Shown here in pieces: positions 10,870 through 19,800 of a stretch of DNA of 64,000 nt; position 1 is the stretch's first letter, and each line of letters starts with the position of its first letter. The notes under the pieces are model-generated. The model saw only the letters and a list, made by a program, of their open reading frames with translations, was not told where the DNA came from and searched no databases. This stretch comes from Chloroflexota bacterium (GTDB lineage Bacteria; Chloroflexota; Anaerolineae; VGOG01), in the NCBI GenBank assembly GCA_030611885.1, contig JAUWOY010000004.1, forward strand, positions 44,578 through 108,577, given 5' to 3'. Made by a program: the position numbers and the translations under genes.

Positions 10870-10913
10870 CGCCTGTGGCCGCGCAAGATGGTGCCGGGTC
10901 TCGGCCGCAGGCG
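10870..10913 (+). promoter_or_regulatory. Stable hairpin between rpmJ and rpoD
   Basis: CGCCTGTGGCCG pairs with CGGCCGCAGGCG across a 20-nt loop. No U-run follows, so it is more likely an RNA-processing or stability element than a terminator. Confidence 0.5.
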
Positions 10914-10962
10914 CGGGATGAGGGAGAAGCAGTGCGTAGCCAGGGGATAGAGATTCACTCAG

Positions 10963-12135
10963 ATGGAAGAATTCAAATCACCGGGACAACCGAATAGGAT
11001 TCAAGGACTGCTGGATAAGGCAGCCCAGCAGGGATATGTCACCCTCGACGAGATAATGGAGATCTTCCCCAAAGTGGAGGAAGACCTGACTCAGCTACAG
11101 AAGCTCTTTACCTGCCTCTATGACCAAGGTATCGAGGTTTACGACGGCGAAGAGGAAAGGGCCAAGGCGAAAGAGGAGCCAGGCGGGGACGACGGAGATC
11201 GCAATGGTGATTTCGACTTGAGCGACATCCCCGCCGATGACACCGTTAGCTTGTATTTCAAGGAGATGAGCCGCGTACCTCTCCTGACACGCGAGGAGGA
11301 GGTGAAATTGGCCAAACGGCTGAAGCGAGGGCGGGAATCACGACGCCAGTTGGCCCGAGATAGTCATGGCCCCCAAGAGAAAGCAAGGCTGAAACGTTTA
11401 ATCAAAGTGGGGGAAGAGGCCCGCCGGCACCTCATCAAGGCCAACACCCGTCTCGTGGTAAGCATCGCTAAGAGATACAAAGGGCATGGGGTGCCTTTCT
11501 TGGATCTCATCCAGGAGGGCAACCTGGGTTTGATTAAGGCCGTAGAGAAGTTCGACCACCGCCGGGGCAATAGGCTTAGCACCTATGCCACCTGGTGGAT
11601 CAGACAATCTATCAGCCGCGCCCTGGGCGAGCAGGGACGCAACATCCGCATCCCTGTCCACATGAACGACCGCATCAGGAAACTCTACAAGACGGCAGAA
11701 CGGCTGGAGCGGGAGCAGGGACGTAGACCCACCCCGGAGGAGATCGCCGAGGAGATGAACATTGAACCACGCAAAGTGCAGTGGATGATGAGGGCCTCGC
11801 GTCGCCCTTTCTCCCTGGAGCGGACAGTGGGCAACGAGGGGGAAACCGAGTTAGCGCATTTCATCGAGGATAAGGAGACCCCCGCACCCCCAGACGTCGC
11901 CGCCCAGCACTTGTTGGCGGAGAAGATAGAAGACGTCCTCTTCACTTTGACTCCGCGCCAGGCTCGCATCCTGCGCCTCCGCTTCGGCCTGCAGGACGGC
12001 TATAATTACACCTTGCAAGAGGTGGCGGAGAGATTTGGCCTGACCCGGGAGCGCATCCGCCAGATACAGTCTGAAGCCCTCAAGAAACTACGTCATCCCC
12101 GCCGCAGCCGCAAACTGCGAAATCACCTAAGTTAA
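10963..12135 (+). CDS. rpoD: Primary sigma factor (RpoD/SigA type)
   Basis: A 390-residue sigma-70 protein. Residues 1-60 resemble a short region 1.1. Residues 90-130 are region 1.2 (DTVSLYFKEM). Region 2 contains the core-binding and -10 recognition helices (DLIQEGNLGLIKAVEKFD, TYATWWIRQ). Region 3 and region 4 follow, with the -35 helix-turn-helix RFGLTRERIRQIQ near the C-terminus. It directs RNA polymerase to the TTGACA/TATAAT promoters that are abundant in this window. It is downstream of rpsU and rpmJ and upstream of carD. Confidence 0.93.
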   Translation: MEEFKSPGQPNRIQGLLDKAAQQGYVTLDEIMEIFPKVEEDLTQLQKLFTCLYDQGIEVYDGEEERAKAKEEPGGDDGDRNGDFDLSDIPADDTVSLYFKEMSRVPLLTREEEVKLAKRLKRGRESRRQLARDSHGPQEKARLKRLIKVGEEARRHLIKANTRLVVSIAKRYKGHGVPFLDLIQEGNLGLIKAVEKFDHRRGNRLSTYATWWIRQSISRALGEQGRNIRIPVHMNDRIRKLYKTAERLEREQGRRPTPEEIAEEMNIEPRKVQWMMRASRRPFSLERTVGNEGETELAHFIEDKETPAPPDVAAQHLLAEKIEDVLFTLTPRQARILRLRFGLQDGYNYTLQEVAERFGLTRERIRQIQSEALKKLRHPRRSRKLRNHLS

Positions 12136-12174
12136 CAGATTCGCAAATCAAGTAGGAGGAAAGAAGCAAGAGCA

Positions 12175-12765
12175 ATGTTTTCAGTTGGCGACGAAGTAGT
12201 ACACCGCGTTCATGGCGCAGGCATTATCACTGGGAAGAAGGAAAGGCAACTCACCGAGACATCGAATCGCTACTTTGTGATCGAGATACCTGGATTCGAT
12301 TCAACCCTGATGGTGCCCACCGACAAGGCTGGGCAGTGCCTACGGCCCGTCTCTAAAATGGCGACCCTGCGTCGTCTTTTAACGGACATATTGACAGGAC
12401 AGCCAAACAAGTTACACAAGGACTACAAAGAGCGGGAGAAGCAAATCGGGAGCAAGCTGAAATCAGGAGAGCCAAAGAAGTGGATCGAGGTCGTCAGAGA
12501 TCTGACCCACCGGCAAGAGCAAGGTTGGAAATCCAAAGTAGATCAGCGGTTGTTAGACAGAACCATGCACCTTTTAGCCGGAGAGTTTGCCCTGGCACAG
12601 GGGATTGATCCGGAGAAGGCCGAGAGTCGTCTTGCGTTCATTGTCGAACATCCGCACGAGTTCAAGGACCAGCAAGCCAGCACGGGATGGTTGCGAACAC
12701 TGGTACAAAGGATAATGAGGCCATTCACAGAGAGCGAGACTCAAGCGACGGCAGATGCCAGGTAG
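12175..12765 (+). CDS. carD: CarD/CdnL-family RNA polymerase-binding regulator
   Basis: A 196-residue protein whose N-terminus MFSVGDEVVHRVHGAGII is the Tudor-like RNA polymerase beta-subunit interaction domain of CarD/CdnL and Mfd. The helical C-terminal half (about 60-180) matches the DNA-contacting domain and holds a Trp (GWLRTL region) that could serve in open-complex stabilisation. CarD proteins tune promoter opening at rRNA and growth promoters. It follows rpoD by 39 nt, with AGGAGG ahead of the ATG, so sigma factor and CarD are probably made together. Confidence 0.88.
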   Translation: MFSVGDEVVHRVHGAGIITGKKERQLTETSNRYFVIEIPGFDSTLMVPTDKAGQCLRPVSKMATLRRLLTDILTGQPNKLHKDYKEREKQIGSKLKSGEPKKWIEVVRDLTHRQEQGWKSKVDQRLLDRTMHLLAGEFALAQGIDPEKAESRLAFIVEHPHEFKDQQASTGWLRTLVQRIMRPFTESETQATADAR

Positions 12766-12795
12766 GATTTTGATCAAAGAGAGGAGTACTAGATT

Positions 12796-12996
12796 ATGCC
12801 CAAGATCAAGACACACAAGGCAACGGCAAAACGTTTCAAGATCACTGGCAGCGGAAAGCTGCGGCGGCGGAAACAGCGGCGCGGCCACCTGCGCCGCAAG
12901 AAATCAAAACGAGCTCTTCGGGCTCTAAATAAAGACCAACCGGTGGCCAAGGCAGACCGCAAGCGGATACGGAGACTTCTGGGATTGCGGCAGTAG
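12796..12996 (+). CDS. rpmI: Ribosomal protein bL35
   Basis: A 66-residue basic protein beginning MPKIKTHKATAKRFK with the internal GKLRRRK signature and ending RRLLGLRQ, full length for bL35. It is a 50S structural protein. rpmI is usually linked to infC and rplT; neither is here, so the gene has moved into the rpoD-carD cluster. GAGAGGAG precedes the ATG. Confidence 0.93.
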   Translation: MPKIKTHKATAKRFKITGSGKLRRRKQRRGHLRRKKSKRALRALNKDQPVAKADRKRIRRLLGLRQ

Positions 12997-13017
12997 TGTA
13001 TTCGGGAGAGATGTCCA

Positions 13018-13371
13018 ATGTCAACCCAGCACCAAGCTGCTGTATGTCAGCGATGCGGACGCGGTTTTATACTCACCACCACTTACCGTGACCTTTTACG
13101 CCGGCGAGGGGCTAAGGTGGTCACACCGGTGCTGTGCACGACCTGTTTCTTAAAGGGCGGGCCACTACCCAAGCAGCGAGGCAGGGTAAAATGGTTCAGC
13201 CCGCACAAGCACTACGGCTTCATTGTCACCGGGAAAGGCGAGGAGGTTTTTTCCCACCAGCATCAGCTTCTTGGGGGCAACGAGGTACGTGAGGGACAGA
13301 CGGCCTGGTTTCATGTACGCTATTCTGTGAAAGGGCCAGAGGCGTTGAACGTGGAACTGCTTGAGGAATGA
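13018..13371 (+). CDS. Zinc-ribbon plus cold-shock-domain protein
   Basis: Residues 9-45 hold two CxxC pairs (CQRC, CTTC) forming a predicted treble-clef or ribbon zinc site. Residues 54-115 are a cold-shock OB fold with GRVKWFSPHKHYGFI and EVFSHQ as RNP-1 and RNP-2 equivalents. The protein should bind single-stranded nucleic acid and could act as an RNA chaperone in translation. Its place between rpmI and a bS22-like gene supports a ribosome-related role. The specific target is not visible. Confidence 0.82.
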   Translation: MSTQHQAAVCQRCGRGFILTTTYRDLLRRRGAKVVTPVLCTTCFLKGGPLPKQRGRVKWFSPHKHYGFIVTGKGEEVFSHQHQLLGGNEVREGQTAWFHVRYSVKGPEALNVELLEE

Positions 13372-13401
13372 CCATTTTCATTCAAAGAAAGGGAGTAGAC
13401 T

Positions 13402-13500
13402 ATGGGCAGTGTCAAAAAGTGGCGCAAGAAGAAGATCGCGAAACACAAACATCGAAAGAGATTAAAGCGTAATCGGTGGAAGCGCCGCCATAAAAAGTAG
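13402..13500 (+). CDS. bS22-like (AURKAIP1/COX24-type) miniprotein
   Basis: A 32-residue, extremely basic peptide starting MGSVKKWRKKKIAKHKHRK. It has the layout of the AURKAIP1/COX24-domain miniproteins, including the mycobacterial small-subunit protein bS22: MGSV, a Lys/Arg block, a KHR segment, then another basic block. AAGGGAG precedes the ATG. Its position right after ribosomal and cold-shock genes supports a ribosomal role, but the assignment rests on a very short sequence. Confidence 0.7.
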   Translation: MGSVKKWRKKKIAKHKHRKRLKRNRWKRRHKK

Positions 13501-13544
13501 GGACGAAGACTCGATCGCGCAAGCCGAAAGATTGGAGGTTTAGA

Positions 13545-13988
13545 ATGAGTGTAATCCTATGTGCCATTCGAGGAGGACCAGAGTACCAACCCGCTATTGC
13601 CCAGGCCATCAGCCTGGCACAGGAAACTGGCTTCCCGGTACATTTATTGTATATTGTCAATCGCGATTTACTGTCAAGCACAAATGGCGCCCAGGCTCGT
13701 GCCATATCGGGACAGATCCGCCAGATGGGCAGATCTGTTCTCCGTACAGCACTAGCCTGGGCCAGCACGGAAGATGTCACGGCCCAGGGAGTGATACGCC
13801 AGGGCAACGTTGGAGACGAGATCGCTAGTCTGTGCCGTGACCTTGGCGCCGATTATTTCATCCTCGGCAAACCCCAGGTCCAGGAGGAGAAAAACATCTT
13901 CTCCGATGCTCTGCTCGCGCAGTTCATCGAACAGATCGAAAAGCAGACTGGGACCAGAGTGGTTTCGCTACATGGAAATGCCACATGA
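13545..13988 (+). CDS. Universal stress protein-like protein
   Basis: A 147-residue single-domain UspA-like alpha/beta protein. It starts SVILCAIRGG (first strand), has a central segment with a DLGADYFILG strand typical of the Usp fold, and ends in a helical tail. The usual ATP-binding GxxGSxxxG loop is not evident, so nucleotide binding is doubtful. TTGGAGG precedes the ATG. The stop overlaps the start of the following glycosyltransferase, which implies translational coupling. Its function is unknown beyond the fold. Confidence 0.6.
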   Translation: MSVILCAIRGGPEYQPAIAQAISLAQETGFPVHLLYIVNRDLLSSTNGAQARAISGQIRQMGRSVLRTALAWASTEDVTAQGVIRQGNVGDEIASLCRDLGADYFILGKPQVQEEKNIFSDALLAQFIEQIEKQTGTRVVSLHGNAT

Positions 13989-15256
13989 AGGAAGCACTAG
14001 CAGCACACAATACAGCTATCTTACACTACACCGCTCCGCCCATCGTTGGTGGGGTGGAGGCTGTGATCCAAGCTCACGCAGAAGTGTTTGTCGAGGCCGG
14101 ATACCCGGTGACTGTCGTCGCCGGCCGGGGTGAGGGGGCAACTCTTCCGTCGGGTACAAACTTTGTCCTGATCCCAGAGATGGATTCGCAGCACCCTCAG
14201 GTACTGCAAGTGTGTTCGATACTGGAACAAGGTGAGGTACCACCTGATTTCGATGACATGGTCCATCGGCTGACAGAAACACTGACACCGCTCCTGAGCC
14301 AATTCGACAACGTAATCGTCCACAATGTGCTGACCATGCACTTCAACCTGCCCCTCACGGCATCACTCCACTCCCTAGTGGATTCAGGCACCATTCAACA
14401 CTGCATCGCCTGGTGCCACGACTTCACATGGACTGACCCACGCACTCGTTCGAAAGTTCAGCCGGGCTACCCGTGGGACCTGCTGCGCACTTATCGCCCG
14501 GACATGACCTATGTCGTGGTCTCGCGAGACAGGCAATGCACATTGGCCGCGCTCCTCGACTGTCCGTTGGAACAGATCCACGTGGTCTATAACGGAGTGG
14601 ATCCCAAAGTGCTGCTGGGATTGTCTGCCGAGGGGCAGTCGTTAGTGAGCCGATTGAATCTGCTGGAGAGCGACCTGGTCTTGCTGATGCCGGTGCGCGT
14701 CACCAAGGCCAAGAACATCGAGTACGCGCTGCGCGTGGTGGCGGCGTTGAAGGCGCGTGGCTACCGCCCGAGACTGATCGTGACCGGCCCACCTGACCCC
14801 CACGACGAGGAGAGCATGGTCTATTTCCGGTCATTGCAGGAGCTGCGCAAACGATTGGACGTCGAAGAGGAAATGCGCTTCGTCTTTGAATCTGGCCCAG
14901 ACCCAGGCAAACAGTTCACCATTGACGCGCAAGTGGTGGGAGATCTGCTCCGCGTGAGCGACGTCATGTTCATGCCCAGCCACACGGAGGGTTTTGGCAT
15001 GCCGGTACTGGAAGCGGGTCTGGTCGGTGTGCCGGTTGTCTGTACAGACATACCGGCGGCTGAGGAAATCGGCGGCGAGGGCGTAATCCTTTTCGACGCT
15101 GATAAGGATCCAGTGCATGTGGCCAAACTTATCTTAGCCTGGATCGAACGGAGTCCGGCGCATCGTCTGCGGCGCCGTACCCGCCAAAACTACACCTGGC
15201 AAACGATCTTTCACCGGGATGTTGAGCCTTTGCTCACGCGTAAGGGAGAGGTGTGA
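13985..15256 (+). CDS. GT4-family glycosyltransferase
   Basis: A 423-residue GT-B protein. The N-terminal Rossmann domain has the PPIVGGVEAVI glycine loop. The C-terminal domain has MPVRVTKAKNIEYAL and the donor-binding motif HTEGFGMPVLEAGLVGVPVV with the E-x7-E pair. GT4 enzymes are retaining transferases that move a sugar from a nucleotide donor; donor and acceptor cannot be told from sequence. It overlaps the upstream Usp-like gene by 4 nt. No signal peptide or membrane segment is present, so it acts in the cytoplasm or at the inner face of the membrane. Confidence 0.85.
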   Translation: MKEALAAHNTAILHYTAPPIVGGVEAVIQAHAEVFVEAGYPVTVVAGRGEGATLPSGTNFVLIPEMDSQHPQVLQVCSILEQGEVPPDFDDMVHRLTETLTPLLSQFDNVIVHNVLTMHFNLPLTASLHSLVDSGTIQHCIAWCHDFTWTDPRTRSKVQPGYPWDLLRTYRPDMTYVVVSRDRQCTLAALLDCPLEQIHVVYNGVDPKVLLGLSAEGQSLVSRLNLLESDLVLLMPVRVTKAKNIEYALRVVAALKARGYRPRLIVTGPPDPHDEESMVYFRSLQELRKRLDVEEEMRFVFESGPDPGKQFTIDAQVVGDLLRVSDVMFMPSHTEGFGMPVLEAGLVGVPVVCTDIPAAEEIGGEGVILFDADKDPVHVAKLILAWIERSPAHRLRRRTRQNYTWQTIFHRDVEPLLTRKGEV

Positions 15257-15309
15257 TGCTGTGCAGAGCTTTTTAATTATCCCGGAAGCGCCGGCTGAGT
15301 GATGAACTG

Positions 15310-15579
15310 TTAGCTATTCTCTATTCCCCCAAAGGGAAGTATCAAACGTCCTAATTCCACATTGACCGGACTGTGGGCAGCCAGGTATTCCTCCAGCGCT
15401 TCGCGAAGGATGGTGGGCACATCATAGATGGGATGCAGCTCCCAGTCGGAGTCTGTGTATCCCCAGACGGTCTCAAATTCAAAGTCGCTGCCGGCCACCC
15501 GGTACTCGCGCTCCGGCTCGACTGGTTGATCACCTACCAGCAGACGACCATCGCGCACGACTGCGCCACTGAGGTGCAT
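15310..15579 (-). CDS. Orphan 5'-nucleotidase C-terminal-like domain
   Basis: An 89-residue protein. The segment VGDQPVEPEREYRVAGSDFE and the later REALEEYLAAHSPV resemble the C-terminal substrate-binding domain of bifunctional 5'-nucleotidase/UDP-sugar hydrolases, but the metallophosphoesterase part is absent. Its ATG overlaps the stop of the upstream methyltransferase (TGATG), so it is translated in an operon. It may be a degraded remnant or a stand-alone domain. The family assignment is tentative. Confidence 0.4.
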   Translation of the reverse strand: MHLSGAVVRDGRLLVGDQPVEPEREYRVAGSDFEFETVWGYTDSDWELHPIYDVPTILREALEEYLAAHSPVNVELGRLILPFGGIENS

Positions 15580-16337
15580 CAGGCCCCGGGCCTTGCCTTG
15601 GAGGCGACAACCATCACCTCCATCTCATCAAGATGAATCCTACGCCGCCCCCAGTTCCCCGCGGTGCCACCCCAGATGTGTTCCACTTCGAACCCTGCCT
15701 GGCGAAAAAGCATGACCAGCTCTGTGGGCACGTAACTGCGCCCTCTCACCAGCAGGCTCTTCTTGCCCTGCGGTGTATCCCACTCGACGGTGAAGACTTC
15801 GATCATCGTGAGCGGATCAAACCGGCCTTTTTCCACGTCCTCCTGGGTAGCTTGGCGAATCATCCTGCATGCGTTGGGGGCGGTCAAAATGAACCCGGCC
15901 CCTGGCTTGAGGGCAGCGTGTATGTTGCGGAGAATGGCCAGATCGTGCTCGATGGGGTCATCCTCGCTGCCCAACAACGAGAAGGCTCCCTCGCACAGAC
16001 ATAAGGCCGCATCGAACAGCTTGCCTGACGTGAACCGCGTCGCGTCAGCGTGAATCAACTCGACCTCAACATCGGCTTCCCTGGCCGCCTTCTCCGCCTC
16101 AGCCAGCATCCCGGAAGAGATGTCCACCCCCGTGACCTGATACCCGCGCCTGGCAAGCTCAACAGCGTGGCGCCCGGTCCCACAGCCCACGTCCAGAATA
16201 CGGCTACCCGCTGGAAGCCTCAGCTCCTCAAGCACAAAGTCAACTTCTTCCACCGTGTTTTTGGTGAAGGAGTTGTCCATGTAAACTGGCGCGTGGCCGT
16301 CGAAGAACTCCTCCCACTCGTTTCTCCTCGTCATCAC
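15579..16337 (-). CDS. Class I SAM-dependent methyltransferase
   Basis: A 252-residue Rossmann-fold methyltransferase. Motif I is ILDVGCGTGRHAVELARRG at about 45-65, followed by the acidic motif II region (VTGVDIS) and the motif III segment (IHADATRF). Motif IV/post IV is at GAFSLLG and ALKPGAGFIL. The substrate is unknown. The start may be the GTG at 16337 or the ATG three bases on. It follows the remains of another methyltransferase and overlaps the small 5'-nucleotidase-like gene. Confidence 0.85.
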   Translation of the reverse strand: MMTRRNEWEEFFDGHAPVYMDNSFTKNTVEEVDFVLEELRLPAGSRILDVGCGTGRHAVELARRGYQVTGVDISSGMLAEAEKAAREADVEVELIHADATRFTSGKLFDAALCLCEGAFSLLGSEDDPIEHDLAILRNIHAALKPGAGFILTAPNACRMIRQATQEDVEKGRFDPLTMIEVFTVEWDTPQGKKSLLVRGRSYVPTELVMLFRQAGFEVEHIWGGTAGNWGRRRIHLDEMEVMVVASKARPGA

Positions 16338-16845
16338 TCATTCCCTCTTCACACCATGCACGTACAGAAAAATGGCCGCGTGATCCCGCCACCTTTGCAG
16401 CCAGGGATGCTTTTCGCACATCTCCTGGGATGGTCGGGGCTCTTGTATTCGTTTCAAGACGAATCCTGCCTCGATCAAAGCGTTGAGGTAGTCGGAGAGC
16501 GTCCTGGGAAACCTGGGCACGGCAAAGGGCTCAACGTTCTCTGAGCCTGGAGCCTTTGAGAACCTCCAACGCTCCACCCAGGATTCGCGAGCAAAATAGT
16601 CGGACACCGTGATCTTGACGTCATCTCCATGCTCATCAGGAATCCATCCGTATCCTTTGGTCAGGAAACAGGGGTGAATTATGCTGAACATCAACTCGCC
16701 ACCTGGCCGAAGCACTCTGAAGATCTCTTTGGCGGCGACCTCGAAATCAGGACCATCCATCTTGGCGGACATGATTGGCCCATAAATTGGCGTTGTCGTC
16801 CCAGTATCGGGCGACTTCTTGCTCGGGTATTTCTGAAGGGTTCAC
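16338..16845 (-). pseudogene. Methyltransferase pseudogene with internal deletion
   Basis: Reading from a GTG at 16845, about 28 codons give the typical start of a class I methyltransferase (PEQEVARYWDDNANLW). The frame then shifts and continues with the C-terminal half from an ATG at 16772 (EIFRVLRPGGELMFSIIHPC to the end). The whole SAM-binding core (motifs I-III) is missing between them. A deletion of roughly 100 codons at about 16765 explains this. The open 144-codon tail could still be translated but cannot bind SAM in the usual way. Confidence 0.7.
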
Positions 16846-16858
16846 ATTGCAGTCCCTT

Positions 16859-19800
16859 TCAAACAAAGGCTTCGCTGCATACGATCTTCGGAACCTCTTC
16901 CTCGGCCGCAAGCCGGGTGCGTGCTGGCACGTCCTTCAGGTTGTGTTGGAAGTAGATGCGCTTCAACTCTTTCAACAAATCCTCGCCTGTCACCCCGTTT
17001 CGTCGCAGCAGGTTCAATTCTTTCGTCACCGCTGTTGTCAGAGCACCACGAAAGGCTTCCTCCAGCAGTGTCATGTCGCCGCGCAGGTCGTCGTCCTTGG
17101 TGGCGTTGAACAACACTCGGAGCTCACGCAACACGTAGCGCTGGCCCCGGGTCAGCGATCTCACGTGCTCACGTTGAGCTTTGCGTTGTCTCACCTCGTC
17201 GTCAAACCGCTGCTTGGCCCGCATCAACGCGGCGTTGTACCCTTCGGGCAGCGGCTGGGCCGGGTCGTCCTCTCCACAGACAATGGCCCGTAGCGCATCC
17301 GACAGATCACCCGAAACAACGTCGCCCTCTCCGTCCAGAAGCAGCAGTTGTTGGTAGCGCCCCGCCGCGAAGAAAGCGAAAATGCCTTTGTCTGCCGATG
17401 CCCGTCCGCTTCGAATGCCATTGCGCAAGTCGGCGATCCGCTCGAACTCGGCCGGGTTCTCCCGCCGCATCAGGCGCAGGAGTTCCTCCGCCTCGTTCAG
17501 GTCCATCGGCGCCTCTTCTTCTTCCTCGAACAGGTCCAGCGCCTTTCCCTTCCTCTCGTAAATGGCATACATGGCCTCTTGGTTCAGGTGCTCGCTGGGA
17601 TCAAGGATGGCGGCGTCCTCGCCGATGGTCTCGTGGATTTCCCGAATGCGCGCGCTCAGTTTTTTCCGCAGATCCAACTGTCGTTCGATCCCCGTCTCAG
17701 GCAGGAAGTTGAAGGCGAAGATGCGATCGTGCTCTGAACCGATGCGATCAATCCGCCCCAGGCGTTGAATCAGGCGCACCGGGTTCCAGTGCAGATCGTA
17801 GTTGATGACCTTGTCACAGTCTTGCAGGTTCAACCCTTCGGCCAACATATCGGTGGCGATTACGGTGTTCAATTCCACCTCGTCTTTGCGGAAGCGATAC
17901 CAGGGGTTGGCACGCGGCGCGAGTCGCCCGACGACGCGCTCACGGCTCTTGTCACCGCGGTAGATAACCTCGATGTCGTCGCGCACGTCGTTGGGGTTGA
18001 GATTCTCGTAGAGATACTGGGCGGTGTCGGCATATTGGGTAAAGATGAGCCGCTTGCCTTCAGAGAGTACAGGCTTGTTCAGCCACGCCTTGAGGGTTTG
18101 CAATTTGGCGTCCTGGTCGGCCGTGATGGGCTCCACCAATCGCAGCATTTGGTCGAGAATTCGGATGTCCTGCTCGATGTGTCGCTTGAGCAGGTCAACG
18201 TGGAAGTCGGCGATGTCGTAGCGGCCGCTGACCTGGCGCAGCGCGTCTAAGAGTTGAATCTCCTCCATCTGGTCTGATTCGTACAAGATGTCTCGGGCTT
18301 CTTCGCCTGCCGGGACGATGCCCTCATCCAGGGCTTTCAGGAAACCTTGATGAGTGCGCAGCAGCCGCCGCAGCGTCTCGCGGAAAGCGTGCACGCTGGA
18401 TTCAAACCGCTTGAAGAGCATCACCCGCATCAGTCCCCGCAGGTTCGCCCCCGCCTGGTGGAGTTCCGCATAGCGGCGTTCCTTACGCTTTTCCCGTCTG
18501 GCGTAGTGCCAAAGCCCGTAGCGGGCATAGGTCAGCTCATCCGGGGATGGGGACAATTGATCCTGGCGTGGGCGTCCCAGGTAGTGACGCAGTTGGGCGT
18601 AGAGACCTCGATAGGTCTCTTCGATGCTGTAGGTGATGGTGTCCAGTTCGCGCCGGGGGAAGAACTGGTGACTGCCACCTACGATGACGTAGGCACGTCG
18701 CTTACCATCTCGATACTCTTGAAAGCGGGCTGGATTCACCTTCTCGTGCGTCTCAGCATCGTAGCCGTACCAGCGCAGGACGTGGCTGCGGGTGCGGCGG
18801 ATCAGGATGTGCACCAGCACGTCCCGCAATCGCTTGTCGCCAATCTCGACGCCCCGAAAGAACTCTCGCAAGTTTGGAGGGGCGATGGGGAGGTCAGTCC
18901 GGTCATCATGGTGGAAGAGCTTGATTTGGTAGTACACGTCCCACGCGCTCTTGTTGCGCGGGGTGGCGGTCAAGAACAGGCACTTTCGTCCGGTAGCCAG
19001 AAAGCCTTGCAGCAGTCGGTACCGTTGGCGGTCCGAATAGCGGAAGTTGTGGCTTTCGTCCACCAGCACGAAGTCGCGGTCGCGGTATTTCACATCCTCC
19101 AGCAGGAAGTTGCGGCCATCGTCCCGCTCTCGCAAGAGGCCCATGGAAAGCACGCGGGCATTGAGTCGGTAGACCTCGTTGTAGCGCTCCCACATGTCCA
19201 CCAGTGATCTGGGGCAAATAATCAGGGGGCGGGCGTGCTCGGTGCGCTCGAAATGCTTGACCACCGCCGCGCCGATGTACGACTTGCCCAGGCCCACCAC
19301 ATCGGCAGCGAAGCAGCCGCCATAGTCCCGCACCATCTGCACGGCCTGGCGCACGGCGACCTTCTGGAAGTCGGCCAGGTCGCGGGTGATGTCGTCTTCC
19401 CACAGGATCTCGCGCCGTTCGGCTTCTTCCAGGCGGTCCTTGACCAGTTCGTAGAGGGCCTTCATGTAGATGTCGTAGGGGCGGGCCAGGATTTCCACGC
19501 CGTCCCGCTCGTCCACGACGCCCACGGCCCAGGAACGCTTCAGTTCGTTCATGAGGGCAGCGTCGAAGTCGCGCGCCTCGTCCCAGAGTTCCTCGAACCA
19601 GTCCACCAGCGCCTCGTGGTTGGCGTTACCGTGCACCAGCACGTTAAGCTCGGTGTTGTGGGCAATGCCGGCCAGGGTCAGGTTGGAGGATCCGACGACG
19701 GCGATACCCTTCTCCTCGCGGGGGATCTCGTTGCCGGAGAGATCGTAGACCGGGCCGTAGTCGAAGACATAGGCTTTGGCGTGGAGCCGCCCTTTGGTAT

